Shown here: one piece after another, positions 55,991 through 64,000 of the stretch
How the letters are laid out: each line of letters opens with the position of its first letter
How positions within the stretch are numbered: the stretch's first letter is position 1
NCBI GenBank assembly: GCA_030248195.1
Contig: JASAND010018359.1
Coordinates: forward strand, 1 to 64,000
Direction: 5' to 3'
DNA length: 64,000 nt
Source of the DNA: Trissonchulus latispiculum
Taxonomy: Eukaryota > Nematoda > Enoplea > Enoplida > Ironidae
Notes under the pieces: model-generated
Seen by the model: only the letters and a program-made list of their open reading frames with translations
The model's database searches: none
What the model was told of the DNA's origin: nothing
Made by a program: the position numbers and the translations under genes

Positions 55991-56957
55991 TATCACCCTT
56001 AAAATGCCAAAAGGACCCAACTAGACCAAACTGTCAAAATGGCTTTTTTTGCAGAAATAGGTTTCTTTATGTGTAGAGTTTATTGTGGCAAAAGAACGTA
56101 TCTGAACACGCAAAATAAGGGAGATATAGCCGTTTGTCATTCTGCCCTATATGCACATATGTTTATAGTTGGCATTTTATAGGGGTCTAAGTGACATAGG
56201 TCATTTTGACAGCTATGTTTACTACATAAGCTATGCAATTTTTTACATAGGCCTAATGATAGTTAGGTCCTTTTGCCACAAAATTTCTAATTTTGTAATT
56301 TTTTGTTCAAAATGCCTCGCTTTTTAGTAAATTAGCAATTGGTTTCTGTTATTCTTGAGCACTGACTCCTAATTACCATACATTCAAATTATTTCGGCAA
56401 TGCAGACTTCATTTTTTAGTAGCTTTTACCAATTTTAAAAATTAACCAGTTTTGCACTTTGCTTGTATCTTATGTTGTTTGAATCGCGTCCCTTCGTTAG
56501 GTGCGAGCCTATCGTAAGGTTAGCCAGAGAATAATACATTTGTTTTTACTCCTTTCTGCCTCCACCGAACTTTATGCTGGTACAGACTCAAAATTGGATT
56601 TTATCCTAAGTCCGAGAAAATTTTATATCAAAACACTATATTTTCATAGAAATGAAGACCTGTGCAATGAACGAAACGATGTAAACTTGAGCAGAAACTG
56701 TGGCGTTTAGTATTCCCGCATTTTACCAATTAGAAATCAGTTAGGTCAAAATGTCATTATATTCCACGAAAAGAAAATTTTCATATGCCAAAGGGACGTA
56801 AGTGAAAATAATATGAAAAATAATATATATATATATATAAATAGTAATGTGCAGCGGGTTTAGACAGCGAACTGTTAGGATTGAGCTCCAGACATTTAGG
56901 CCATAACTACAAATTTTGAGTTTTCACTTAGGTCCTTTTGGCATTCCAAGGGCGATA
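55991..56957. mobile_element. TA-flanked MITE, 967 bp, private to the right arm
   Basis: The 30-bp inverted ends start TATCACCCTTAAAATGCC and TATCGCCCTTGGAATGCC and both continue AAAAGGACC. TA lies on each side (55,989-55,990; 56,958-56,959). The left arm has the uninterrupted target (a single TA in GAGTTTATTACCCGGG on the sense strand, near 14,890). No transposase is encoded; Tc1/mariner-like by its duplication. Confidence 0.8.
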
Positions 56958-57028
56958 TATTACTCGGGATTTTAGCGAAATTTACCTTTCCCCGAATTAC
57001 CTTCCCTACACGAAATCGCCCCCTCCCG

Positions 57029-57452
57029 CTGGCATTTTTTTAGGGTTTTGAAAGTGGGGGGCTTCGCCCCCCCCCTAGGGAGGGGGAAGTGGGGGGGGGG
57101 CGTCCGAAAAGTGGGGGGGGGCGAGCCAAAGATAAAATATACCGAAATTTTTAGCGAAAAATTAGCATTTTTAAGGTAAAAACGCAAAAAATCGCTGTTT
57201 TTAAGCTTAAAATGAGCTTATAAGTCCATAAATTAGCTAAAAATTGAGAAAATTTTTGAAAATTTGACCTCAAAAACCTAATTTTTTGACACTTTTGGGC
57301 GACCCCCAAAAAAGTGGGTGGGGGCTTGCCGAAAAGTGGGAGGGGGACAAAGTGGGGGGGGGGGGGGGGGGGGGGCGAAAGTGGGTGGGGGGGCTCCGGG
57401 GGGGGGGAAAAGAGGGGGGGCGCCCCCACCCCCCCCCACTAAAAAATGCCAG
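57029..57452. mobile_element. CTGGC-family MITE copy G, private to the right arm (5-bp TSD TCCCG)
   Basis: The ends CTGGCATTTTTTTAGGG and CACTAAAAAATGCCAG are flanked by TCCCG (57,024-57,028; 57,453-57,457). It is a short relative of element D with the same terminal sequence and G-runs. The left arm has one TCCCG at the empty site (near 14,810), which fixes the 5-bp duplication. Confidence 0.82.
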
Positions 57453-57956
57453 TCCCGGGATTGTTTGGGTGCCCGAGTTTTCTCTAAAAATAAGAGGAAA
57501 TTTTCCAGTGCTTTTGTTATTTAAAATGTATCAGATGTTGTTTCGTAGGAATGGCTATTTTAGCCTAGTTCCTGGCCTTTTGGAGTAGTTTTTGCTTTCA
57601 TGCACCAAAATACACGTCAAATTTTACCAATTTTGACTCATTTTTGCAAAATTGCCCTCCCTCCGGCGGGATGCCTCCGAAATAAATTCCTTATGGCTCA
57701 CTGAAATATATATATAAGTCGTGGTGATTCATATCGTATAATGGCTATACGTATTCGTAGTTTAGTGGTGATTTCAGTTTTCTCTTTACCGATTTCGTGC
57801 CCGTTTTTGAATTAAAACCACAGAAAATAAGGCGGGAGCCGACAGGTAGGTATATAGAGCTTTTTCAAGATTTAGGAAGCTCAGGAGTCTTTTCTTTATA
57901 ATATGAGAATAGGAAAATATCAAAACGTGGACGCCCAGAAATCTAACCAACCTTAT

Positions 57957-59270
57957 TCACGCGACCGGTTTCGAGACCGGTGTGGTCCCTTCGTCAGGCG
58001 ACTCCTGGCTATTACTCGCTGCAAACGTTCCTGGGGGGCTATAGGATTCCTTATTCGAATGGGAGGGTAGGCGACAGGCTCGGGAGAAAGGGGGGCACCC
58101 TGGGCCTTTCCTCGTGAAGGAGGGCACGTGGGAAACTTCCTCGAGGAAGAGGGGCGCGTAGGGAACGTCCGGGAGGAAGGGGGGCCGCCGGCCCAGTACT
58201 GGGGGGAGGGGGGCCGAAGGCTGGGGGGCGCTGCTGTGTTCGGTAGAATGGATGCTAACAATGTCAGACTCGGAAGGTGGGGACTTGTTGAAACGTAGGA
58301 TATGTTCCCAATTTAAATTGAGAGGATAGTCCGTACAAAGCTGGCTAATCCACCGTTTTTCTTTCTTCTTTCTGATGGTCTCGTCCGTTGCAGAATCAAT
58401 AACAGTGACCAGTAAGTCGGTTAAATCATGACAATGATCTCTGAAATCACAAGAGAGCGGTTTGTTAGCATCCATTCTACGAATATCATATCTGTGTCCG
58501 TTAAAGCGCAGGGACAGTGAGTTTCCTGTTTCCCCAACGTACTGGGAGCTGCATCCTTTTATTTCCGCTAGATATACAATTCCCGCACTCCTGCAGTCAA
58601 AATTGCCCTTGACCCTGTACTCTAGGCCAGTCACAGAGCTTCTGATGATGGAGCCATATTTGATGTTAGGACAGAGGGCGCAGTTTCGGCTGCCACATTT
58701 AAAAGTCCCTAGTTCGTCGGATCCGGGCCGCACTGCTATATCCATGGAGCCGGGAGGTGGTAATCGGGCCCTCACAAAGATATCCCTCAGCTTACGCGGA
58801 GGTCGCCAAAATAAATTAATCTTGACATTGAGGCCGCTCAGAAAATGTTCATGACGTTTCAAAATATCAGTAACACAGTTAAGATCCGGGTGATACGGCA
58901 AAATAAGGAAAAATGACTTGGGTTCGCCATCGGGGTCAGGCTGGGTCTTGGGGGCTAGCAAATCGGGTCGGTTGAAGGACAGAGCTTTAGTAATACGTCT
59001 GTGCACCTTCCCTCTTGGGTAGCCCCTCTTGACCAGGTCTTCCTTCAGCTGAAGGCACCGTAGTTTCGCCACATCAGATTCTGAACAGATGCGGCAAATT
59101 CTGAGAGCCTGGCTGTAGGCAATCGGCAGCTTGTGCTGTACCGGATGGCAGGACCCAAAATGAAGGTATTGCCTGGTGTCGGTAGACTTAACGTAAAGAT
59201 CAGTCACAATTTTCCCATTCCTTATTTCTACGGATACGTCTAGAAAATTTATATACTTTGGTTTCGCCAT
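57957..59270 (-). CDS. PLE C-terminal half with GIY-YIG endonuclease
   Basis: 437 codons, continuing the reverse transcriptase after a single frameshift near 59,255 (INFLDVSVEIRNGK). A CxxxxCxxC knuckle (residues 192-200, CGSRNCALC) precedes the GIY-YIG nuclease (about 229-315): GIVYLAEIKG, then YVGETGNSLSLRFNGHR, and a later KRWISQL. The GIY-YIG nuclease makes the target-site nick in PLE integration. The Pro-rich tail of about 90 residues is unusual and ends PDEGTTPVSKPVA, which is translated across the hammerhead-like motif. The frameshift could be real damage or a sequencing error. Confidence 0.85.
   Translation of the reverse strand: MAKPKYINFLDVSVEIRNGKIVTDLYVKSTDTRQYLHFGSCHPVQHKLPIAYSQALRICRICSESDVAKLRCLQLKEDLVKRGYPRGKVHRRITKALSFNRPDLLAPKTQPDPDGEPKSFFLILPYHPDLNCVTDILKRHEHFLSGLNVKINLFWRPPRKLRDIFVRARLPPPGSMDIAVRPGSDELGTFKCGSRNCALCPNIKYGSIIRSSVTGLEYRVKGNFDCRSAGIVYLAEIKGCSSQYVGETGNSLSLRFNGHRYDIRRMDANKPLSCDFRDHCHDLTDLLVTVIDSATDETIRKKKEKRWISQLCTDYPLNLNWEHILRFNKSPPSESDIVSIHSTEHSSAPQPSAPLPPVLGRRPPFLPDVPYAPLFLEEVSHVPSFTRKGPGCPPFSRACRLPSHSNKESYSPPGTFAASNSQESPDEGTTPVSKPVA
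57961..58003 (-). ncRNA. Hammerhead-ribozyme-like motif at the PLE 3' end
   Basis: In the element sense the core CTGACGA is followed by a 6-bp stem (GGGACC/GGTCTC) and GAAA. Then ACCGGT forms a minimal stem III, followed by C at the cleavage position and GCG pairing with CGC before the core. Hammerhead motifs with very short stem III are known from Penelope-like elements. One extra A sits before stem II, so activity is uncertain. Confidence 0.5.
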
Positions 59271-60522
59271 AATTCACCTCCAGCTTAATGCTTGGGATCA
59301 GATTGTTGGCCAGTTCCATGAAGTTTTCAAGACTCTCACGGGAGCCTTCCCAGACAATGAAAATGTCGTCGATATATCTCCACCACGCCAAAGGTTTGTG
59401 GCCCGCGAGAGCAAATAATTTCTTTTCAAAGGCATATCCCATGAAGATATTTGCATAGCTGGGGGCCATTTTAGTGCCCATAGCGGTTCCATCTTTCTGG
59501 GTATAATACTCGCCGTTAAATTCGAAGATGTTGTGAGTAAGAACGAGGTCGGCCAGCTCCAAAATCATGTCAGTAGGATATCCAGGGTTGTTCCTACCTA
59601 GCAGAGCTTCTCTGCAGGCTTCCAAACCAAGACGACGGGGAATGTTGGTGTATAGGCTCGCCACATCAGCCGTTGCTAATATGCAGCCCGGGGAAACGTT
59701 CAACGACATTAATTTCCGCAAAAAATCGGTGGTATCCATGATAAATGAGGGAATCTGCTTGACTAAGGGCTTAAGATTAGAGTCCACGAATCCACTGATT
59801 TTCTCGGTGGGGCAACCATTGGCAGAGACAATGGGCCTTCCCGGACAAGGAATCTGTTCCTTGTGGATTTTGGGAAGCAGATAGAAGCGGGCTGGCTTCG
59901 CGTTTGTCGGCGTTAGTTTTTCCAACAGCTCGACACTGATTGCCTGTCGATAATGCCATTTCTCGATCTGACTGGCTATGGCATGACATACAATTTCGGT
60001 TCTGTCGCCGCTATCCTTCTGATAGGTGGTTGTGTCAGACAGCTGTCTACTGGCCTCTCGGATGTATTCTGTCCTAGACCACACCACTATCGCTCGACCT
60101 TTGTCAGCTGGCTTGATCACAGTGTTGCTATTCTGACGTAGTTCTCTGATGGCAGCCTTCTCCTGGGCGGTAAGGTTGGTGTGTCGGCGGCGCAGAGGTA
60201 TAGCCTGAACATCGCGTTTCAGGGTGTCGCAATACACTTTGGTCTGGAGATTACCGGCATTGGAACGGAGAAGGCGGTTGCAAAGAGTTCGGACGCCAAC
60301 AAGCAGATCATACCGGTCGAACTCAGGAGGGCGAGGAGAGAAACCCAGTCCCTTCGCTAGGACTAGCTTCTGCTCCTTACTGATGCCTACAGAATTTAAG
60401 TCTATTGCAATCTTGTTGAGTTCGTCTTCCGAGGGTTGATTAATCCATTTGCGAGCTCGCACAAAACGTCTGTTCCTCTTGGACGTACAGCCGGCGTGGA
60501 TTAATTGCGCCTTAGTGAGCAC
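59200..60522 (-). CDS. PLE reverse transcriptase frame
   Basis: 440 codons. The reverse transcriptase blocks are in order: NTVIKPADKG (133-142), LPKIHK (216-221), ATADVASLYTNIP (283-295), TAMGTKMAPSYAN (346-358) and the catalytic WRYIDD (381-386). The NTVIKPADKG and PKIHK blocks are typical of Penelope-like enzymes, which are related to telomerase. The listed first codon is GTG; the frame stays open upstream to about 60,700 through ...KLCRSCHPSSRTIDFDDR, so the true N-terminus is longer or begins elsewhere. The frame is lost near 59,255, where the protein continues in the frame of the next entry. Confidence 0.87.
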   Translation of the reverse strand: MLTKAQLIHAGCTSKRNRRFVRARKWINQPSEDELNKIAIDLNSVGISKEQKLVLAKGLGFSPRPPEFDRYDLLVGVRTLCNRLLRSNAGNLQTKVYCDTLKRDVQAIPLRRRHTNLTAQEKAAIRELRQNSNTVIKPADKGRAIVVWSRTEYIREASRQLSDTTTYQKDSGDRTEIVCHAIASQIEKWHYRQAISVELLEKLTPTNAKPARFYLLPKIHKEQIPCPGRPIVSANGCPTEKISGFVDSNLKPLVKQIPSFIMDTTDFLRKLMSLNVSPGCILATADVASLYTNIPRRLGLEACREALLGRNNPGYPTDMILELADLVLTHNIFEFNGEYYTQKDGTAMGTKMAPSYANIFMGYAFEKKLFALAGHKPLAWWRYIDDIFIVWEGSRESLENFMELANNLIPSIKLEVNYGETKVYKFSRRIRRNKEWENCD

Positions 60523-60945
60523 AAGCTGTTTCGCCTCAGATTCTGGTAATGAGCTGATTTTTGCCAGTTTCCTTGATTTTTGATTCAGGAGACTGTTGTT
60601 ACGACGGTCGTCAAAGTCTATGGTACGGGATGAGGGATGGCAGCTTCGGCACAGTTTCCAATAATGCTGGTATAGGCTCGCTAATAAGGGGGGTTGCCGG
60701 GGGGGGGTGGGGGGGGGGGGGGGGGGGGGGCGTTTGGTGGGGGGGGGGTGGGGGTGGGAGGAGGAAAAGAGGTGCTCGGAAGTTCCCTACGTGCCCCCCT
60801 TCCTCCAGGAAGTTTCCTACGTGCCCCCCTTCCTCCAGGAAGTGCCCAGAGTGCCCCCCTGTCTCCCGAGCCTGTCGCCTACCCTCCCATTCGAATAAGG
60901 AATCCTATAGCCCCCCAGGAACGTTTGCAGCGAGTAATAGCCAGG

Positions 60946-60989
60946 AGTCGCCTGACGAAGGGACCACACCGGTCTCGAAACCGGTCGCG
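60946..60989 (+). ncRNA. Hammerhead-like motif in the inverted PLE 5' segment
   Basis: Exact inverse duplicate of the motif at 57,961-58,003 (CTGACGA at 60,952-60,958, GAAA at 60,977-60,980), on the plus strand because this end of the element is an inverted copy of its 3' end. Confidence 0.48.
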
Positions 60990-61419
60990 TGAATAAGGTT
61001 GGTTAGATTTCTGGGTGTCCACGTTTTGATATTTTCCTATTCTCATTGATATCTGTGTATCCCCCGTGGATCCGTGGACTGGTGTCTGTTTTGACTCTTT
61101 ATTGTTCTGAGATCTTTTCTTTATAATATAAAACATTAACTGTACACAGCTAAAATAAATGTCTGGCCTGATTTACCCCTTGCTTGACCCAAAAATCGTT
61201 CACTGAAGTATATACGTACGTATTTCGGATTCAGGATTTCGAGATGCGGGTGCGGCCCCCCATGGGGAAAATTATTTCTAGCGGAAGGATCTAGGGGACT
61301 TCGCCTCTTATGGATAGATAGATAGATACGTAGATTCTCATAGCTTGAGGTGTACGCTGTTTAGTTACATAGAAAAGTTGCGCCGAACACGCAGAATTTT
61401 TTGTTTTCAATATTTCACT

Positions 61420-61723
61420 CTGGCTTACCCCTTGGCAATTTTTTATGGGGGGGCTTCATGCCCCCCCCCAATCGATGGGGGGCTCACCCAAAATGGGGGG
61501 CATATTTTTTGAAAATTTTTTCGAATTTTTGGTTTTCTGTAGAAACTGCTTAAAATCGCTAAAAAATGTCTAATTTTAAGTAGTTTTTAGGCTAACATAG
61601 TGAAAATTTCCTGAAACGTTTTTGAAAATTTAGGGTTAAAATGGTAAAATTTGGCAATTTTTGGGATTATTGGGGGGGGGGGCTCCTCGAATGGGGGGGC
61701 GCCCCCCACTAGGGATAAGCCAG
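61420..61723. mobile_element. CTGGC-family MITE copy F, private to the right arm (5-bp TSD TCACT)
   Basis: It begins CTGGCTTACCCCTTGG and ends CACTAGGGATAAGCCAG, flanked by TCACT (61,415-61,419; 61,724-61,728). It is the closest relative of copy E. At the equivalent spot the left arm instead holds copies A and B, so this short interval has been hit repeatedly. Confidence 0.8.
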
Positions 61724-61796
61724 TCACTTTAAAAAAAGAATGGTGTTTCTCAAAGTGAATGAACTGGAAATGACTTTCCACGTGTTTACGTTCGTA

Positions 61797-62897
61797 TAGA
61801 GGTCGGGGAAAAAACCAACCCGCAAGTGGTGGGGAAAAAACCAACCCCCCGTTTCGGCGATGGGGATGAGCTAGCGGGCTCAAATTTTGCATGCAAGTTG
61901 GTAGGGTCCATCCCACCTACCACACCAAATTAGAGCTAAATCGGACCACTTTTGAGCATTTTGTGTCGTTTTGAAAATTTTGGCATTTTTGACCCCCCAA
62001 AAATTCAGAATTTGCCTATTTTTGAAGGCCTGTAAAAAAATTTCCATAGCAGTTAGATAGTAACTTTTAATAGTTTCTATGAGAACAACATGTGCTCTTT
62101 CAAAAATGTCGGTGTCGCTTTCCTGCGACGCTTGGCAAGCTGCCAGCAGAATTTTTACAAAATGGGAAAAAAACCAAGGGGTGGGGAAAAACCAATTTTT
62201 GCTTTTGCTGCCAAACTACCAAAAACGGTTCTTAGTTGCTCAAAAGTCATCCACATAGCAAGTTTAATGCGTTCTTTCACGTGAACAGCTCAAAATTGCA
62301 TTTGGACTTGGCAATTTTGTGCTAGCCGGTAAAAACCTCATTTCGGCGGATCGGCTGTTTGGCTCAGCTAAAGCGGCCAAAAAGTACTCTGGCACAAAGA
62401 AATACGCGAAAAAACACTGAAACAACATTTATCTCAATTTATACATATATTTCATCGAATTTCGAAAGATTTACAAATTTTTGCATTTTAACATAGAAAC
62501 TGGCAAATTTGATGAAACCTAGCCAGTTGATGCTGCAAATTTTGATGTTTGATTTTCTCACTTATTATAAGGAATATCGCAAAAATAACTGCAGATATGA
62601 AGTCAGCGACGCCGATTTTACCTGTCGCATGCATAAAATCGCTAATATGAGTTACCCTGACCGAATACTGGGGTTGGTTTTTTCCCATCGGTTGGTTTTT
62701 TCCCGCCATTGGTTTTTTACCCCGGCTAATTAACTGTTAATTACTAATTAACGACAGGACCTAGAGAGGAGATTTATATACCAAAATGACAGTCTAGACA
62801 GGGCTTGATAAGAAAATAATTTATAGCCGGATTGCTCCACTGGGTAGTTCTGCAGAGTCTAAAAAGTGACTACCTTGGTTTTTTCCCCCGACCTCTA
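61797..62897. mobile_element. TA-flanked MITE, 1.1 kb, private to the right arm
   Basis: The inverted ends TAGAGGTCGGGGAAAAAACC and GGTTTTTTCCCCCGACCTCTA are flanked by TA (61,795-61,796; 62,898-62,899). The left arm keeps the empty target GTTCGTACGCGTTC (sense strand, near 12,625). The interior has more GGGGAAAAAACCAA words, like the 2.4-kb foldback element, so the two are probably related. It ends 41 bp upstream of the exon 2 acceptor. Confidence 0.8.
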
Positions 62898-62938
62898 TAC
62901 GCACACGTTCATAATATTATTGTCTATGTATTTTTTAG

Positions 62939-64000
62939 GGTGGCACGGTGGACTGTATGCTGGAAAAGTTGGTGAAGGAGCAGCAGAAGAATCTGCAGAA
63001 GGACATGGGAACCACCATCAGCGAGTCCTGCAAGATGGAACTGATGCGACTGGCTGAGCTGCAGGCGGACGATTTCCATCTGGATCGCCCGCTCTTCTAT
63101 GCCTGTCGTGATGATCGTGAACGACTCTGTCGTGATGTTCAGGTGGGCGAGGGTCGTGTCCTTGCCTGTCTGATGCAAAATATGCAAAATAGACTCATGT
63201 CCGCCGGTTGCCTGGAAAAGCTGCAGGTCCGAGAACAGTTGATGGCCCGGGACTACCGCCTGTCGCATCCGCTGGTAAAGGCTTGCGAGGCCGACATTCG
63301 AAACTATCAGTGTTCGCCGATGCAACAGCAACAGCAGCAGCCTCAGCAGGCAGATCACTTCTACCTGGCCTATGTGGTCCTCTGCTTGGAGAATGTGATG
63401 CACGTGGGCAAGCAGCAGGTCTCGGGTCAGTGTCAGGGCCAGCTGTTTGATCATCGACGCCTCCTCATGTCCGATTTTCGCATGTCCCCAGAGATCATTC
63501 TCAGCTGTGCCCAGGAAATCTCGCATTTCTGTGGCAACCAACTGGACGGCCAAGGTCAAACGATTCACTGTTTGATGAATGCGGCCGAGCAGCACTATCA
63601 GGCGCCACAGGTGGCCGGCCTCACCCCGGCCTACCCCTTTTCTCCCCAGTGCTATCAGGCGGTCAGTCATCTGGTTAAGGCGGCCGATGTGGTGTCCAAC
63701 TATCAGGTGGACAGTGTCTTCCAGCGCAGCTGTGGCGCTGCCATTGACAGTCTCTGTGCCAACGCCAAGGCCCAGGAACTCTCCGTCATCTCCTGTCTGA
63801 TGGAAAATATTGACAACAAAATCATCTCGGATGACTGTGAGAATCGCCTGCTGGAGATTCAGTTTTTCATGTCACGTGACTTCAGCCTGGACCCGATGCT
63901 CTACCATGCCTGTCGTCAGGAAGCCATTGACCGCTGCAGCGCCCCACAGGACTGGTCTGAGCAGTCGGGGCCGGCTGCCAATCAACGCAATGAACCGGAT
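62939..64000 (+). CDS. GLG1: GLG1 second copy, exon 2, intact but cut by the window end
   Basis: It starts at the acceptor TATTTTTTAG|GGTGGC and stays open in the exon 2 frame to the last base, with the same Cys spacing, the same six-glutamine run and few amino-acid changes (for example MSAGC for MSASC). An intact exon 2 behind a broken exon 1 suggests either recent damage to exon 1 or an error there. Intron 1 would be 6,979 bp here against 2,335 bp on the left. Confidence 0.85.

Larger units (their letters stand above)
57905..61112 (-). mobile_element. Penelope-like retroelement (PLE) with 17-bp target duplication
   Basis: 3.2 kb, sense on the minus strand, flanked by TCTTTTCTTTATAATAT at 57,888-57,904 and 61,113-61,129. 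It encodes a PLE reverse transcriptase and GIY-YIG endonuclease. About 183 bp of its 3' end (57,905-58,090) recurs inverted at its 5' side (60,865-61,047), a terminal arrangement often seen in PLE insertions. Both inverted segments carry a hammerhead-like motif. It sits in the right GLG1 intron 1; the left arm lacks it (target near 14,395). Confidence 0.88.
39428..64000. repeat. Right arm of the giant inverted duplication
   Basis: Reverse-complement partner of 11,525-38,690, cut by the window end. Relative to the left arm it lacks about 3.9 kb of the exonuclease-NADAR gene, about 1.4 kb around 29,500-30,920 plus half a foldback element, and about 1.1 kb around 26,656-27,765. It has gained a Penelope-like element and at least four short transposons, all in GLG1 intron 1. 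Confidence 0.9.

Overview
This is eukaryotic, almost certainly animal, nuclear DNA. It carries a spliced gene for GLG1 (Golgi apparatus protein 1 / MG-160), a Penelope-like retroelement, tRNA-derived SINEs and many non-autonomous DNA transposons. The sequence is AT-rich but crowded with G/C homopolymer runs that sit mostly inside short transposons. The species cannot be named from the sequence; an early-branching invertebrate is only a guess.

The window is dominated by one very large inverted duplication. A left arm (about 11,525-38,690) reappears as its reverse complement in a right arm (about 39,428-64,000, cut by the window end), around a 737-bp unique spacer. The arms share gene order, splice sites and old transposon insertions. 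They differ by many substitutions, by kilobase deletions in the right arm, and by younger insertions private to one arm. Each arm ends in a GLG1 copy, with the 5' ends pointing at each other. The left copy (minus strand) looks complete: four exons, an open frame of 1,231 codons across the joins, signal peptide, cysteine-rich repeats, one transmembrane helix and a conserved basic tail. The right copy (plus strand) has an exon 1 broken by a 31-G run and several indels, while its exon 2 is open to the window end.

Region by region: 1-7.6 kb is gene-poor with foldback and TTAA-type MITEs. 7.6-15.8 kb is GLG1. 16-32 kb is nested transposons: a CTGGC...GCCAG family with 5-bp target duplications, hAT-type elements with 8-bp duplications, TA-flanked foldbacks, and a SINE within a TTAGAAAACAA array. 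32.2-39.9 kb is the core, a decayed long gene encoding a DEDD-type 3'-5' exonuclease, a long Pro/Ser-rich linker and a NADAR (YbiA/DUF1768) domain; the palindrome centre lies inside it. 40-55 kb mirrors 16-34 kb. 55-64 kb is the right GLG1, whose intron 1 has grown from 2.3 kb to 7.0 kb through insertions, including a 3.2-kb Penelope-like element with hammerhead-ribozyme-like ends.

The exonuclease-linker-NADAR gene is the best candidate for something undescribed. The arm-to-arm comparison also supplies filled and empty sites for several transposon families. All coordinates and alignments were read by eye, so edges of diverged repeats may be off by some bases.
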